From Syngnathus acus (Eukaryota > Chordata > Actinopteri > Syngnathiformes > Syngnathidae), in contig NC_051098.1 in assembly GCF_901709675.1 (NCBI RefSeq), positions 5,282,000 through 5,345,999 on the forward strand: a stretch of DNA of 64,000 nt, given 5' to 3'. The notes below the pieces were generated by a model. The model was not told the origin of the DNA and ran no database searches. It saw only the letters and a program-made list of their open reading frames with translations. The first letter of the stretch is position 1; every line of letters begins with the position of its first letter. Shown here piece after piece: positions 63,725-64,000 of this stretch. Made by a program: the position numbers and the translations under genes.

Positions 63725-63977
63725 GAAGACAAATTGTGCATCAAATTCGTGTCATTACTAGAATTGCAAATTGTCTTCACTTTTAATAAAATATTTAAAA
63801 GGATCAGTGTTTACTCATCTGATTTGAAAACAAGTTATTTGTCAGTTTGTTTTGTATCTTTTACTGTATATAATATGAGGTGCTCATACATTTATTTGGG
63901 TTGACAGTCATAATGGCCCTCCGAAAGAAGCTATGACTACAATGCGGCCCGTGAAAAAAAAGAGTTTGACACCCCTG
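63725..63977 (+). mobile_element. hAT-type element, left end missing
   Basis: Matches the interior and right end of the element at 53131 (from GACAAATTGTGCATC to GTTTGACACCCCTG), but the first ~66 bases, including the left terminal repeat, are absent. Confidence 0.8.
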
Positions 63978-64000
63978 CTCTAGTCTGACAAATTAGAGTT

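Larger units (their letters stand above)
59889..64000. other. region downstream of tunar copy B
   Basis: Probably tunar 3' UTR then intergenic. An open frame with ATG at 60188 runs to 60703 (171 codons) without recognisable similarity. Further on are an AAAC microsatellite, a long CA microsatellite and a 5'-truncated hAT copy. Confidence 0.4.

Overview
The window is nuclear DNA of a bony fish, most likely a percomorph teleost. It has split vertebrate genes with GT-AG introns, many short introns, teleost-type tRNA-derived SINEs, hAT and palindromic MITEs, and abundant microsatellites. I assign no species. All exon models below come from reading frames, splice consensus and remembered family sequences; no alignment was run.

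Layout. 1-1752: no clear gene. 1753-8040 (+): ten-exon NACHT/WD40 gene of the NWD family, closest to NWD2. 8204-10238: intergenic, old repeats. 10239-12877 (-): yif1b, eight exons that close perfectly in frame (304 aa). 13185-13609 (-): three tandem tRNA-Val(CAC) genes. 14456-14776 (-): intact intronless dnal4-like gene. 15676-15846 and 17991-18420: minisatellites. 16502-28813 (+): homolog of the human microprotein gene C14orf132 (82 aa, two coding exons, 12-kb intron). 35254-46504 (+): hhipl1, fourteen exons in frame (954 aa: folate-receptor-like domain, glucose/sorbosone dehydrogenase-like propeller, long Pro/Thr linker, SRCR domain). 50364-59888 (+): candidate tunar gene (called megamind in zebrafish) with a GC box plus TATA promoter, a non-coding first exon, and two separate microprotein ORFs of 55 and 40 aa. 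The rest is introns, MITEs, SINEs and simple repeats.

The right half resembles human 14q32.2, where TUNAR, C14orf132 and HHIPL1 lie within a few megabases. The left genes have human counterparts elsewhere, so this block joins segments that are separate in mammals.

Most noteworthy: (1) the TUNAR microprotein is duplicated; the second copy is only 40 codons and would be missed by ordinary ORF length cutoffs. (2) The C-terminal membrane segments of the C14orf132 homolog and of TUNAR align with a shared T-[IL]-x-N core, suggesting that two neighbouring genes, both easily taken for long non-coding RNAs, belong to one ancient tail-anchored microprotein family. The window would then hold three members.
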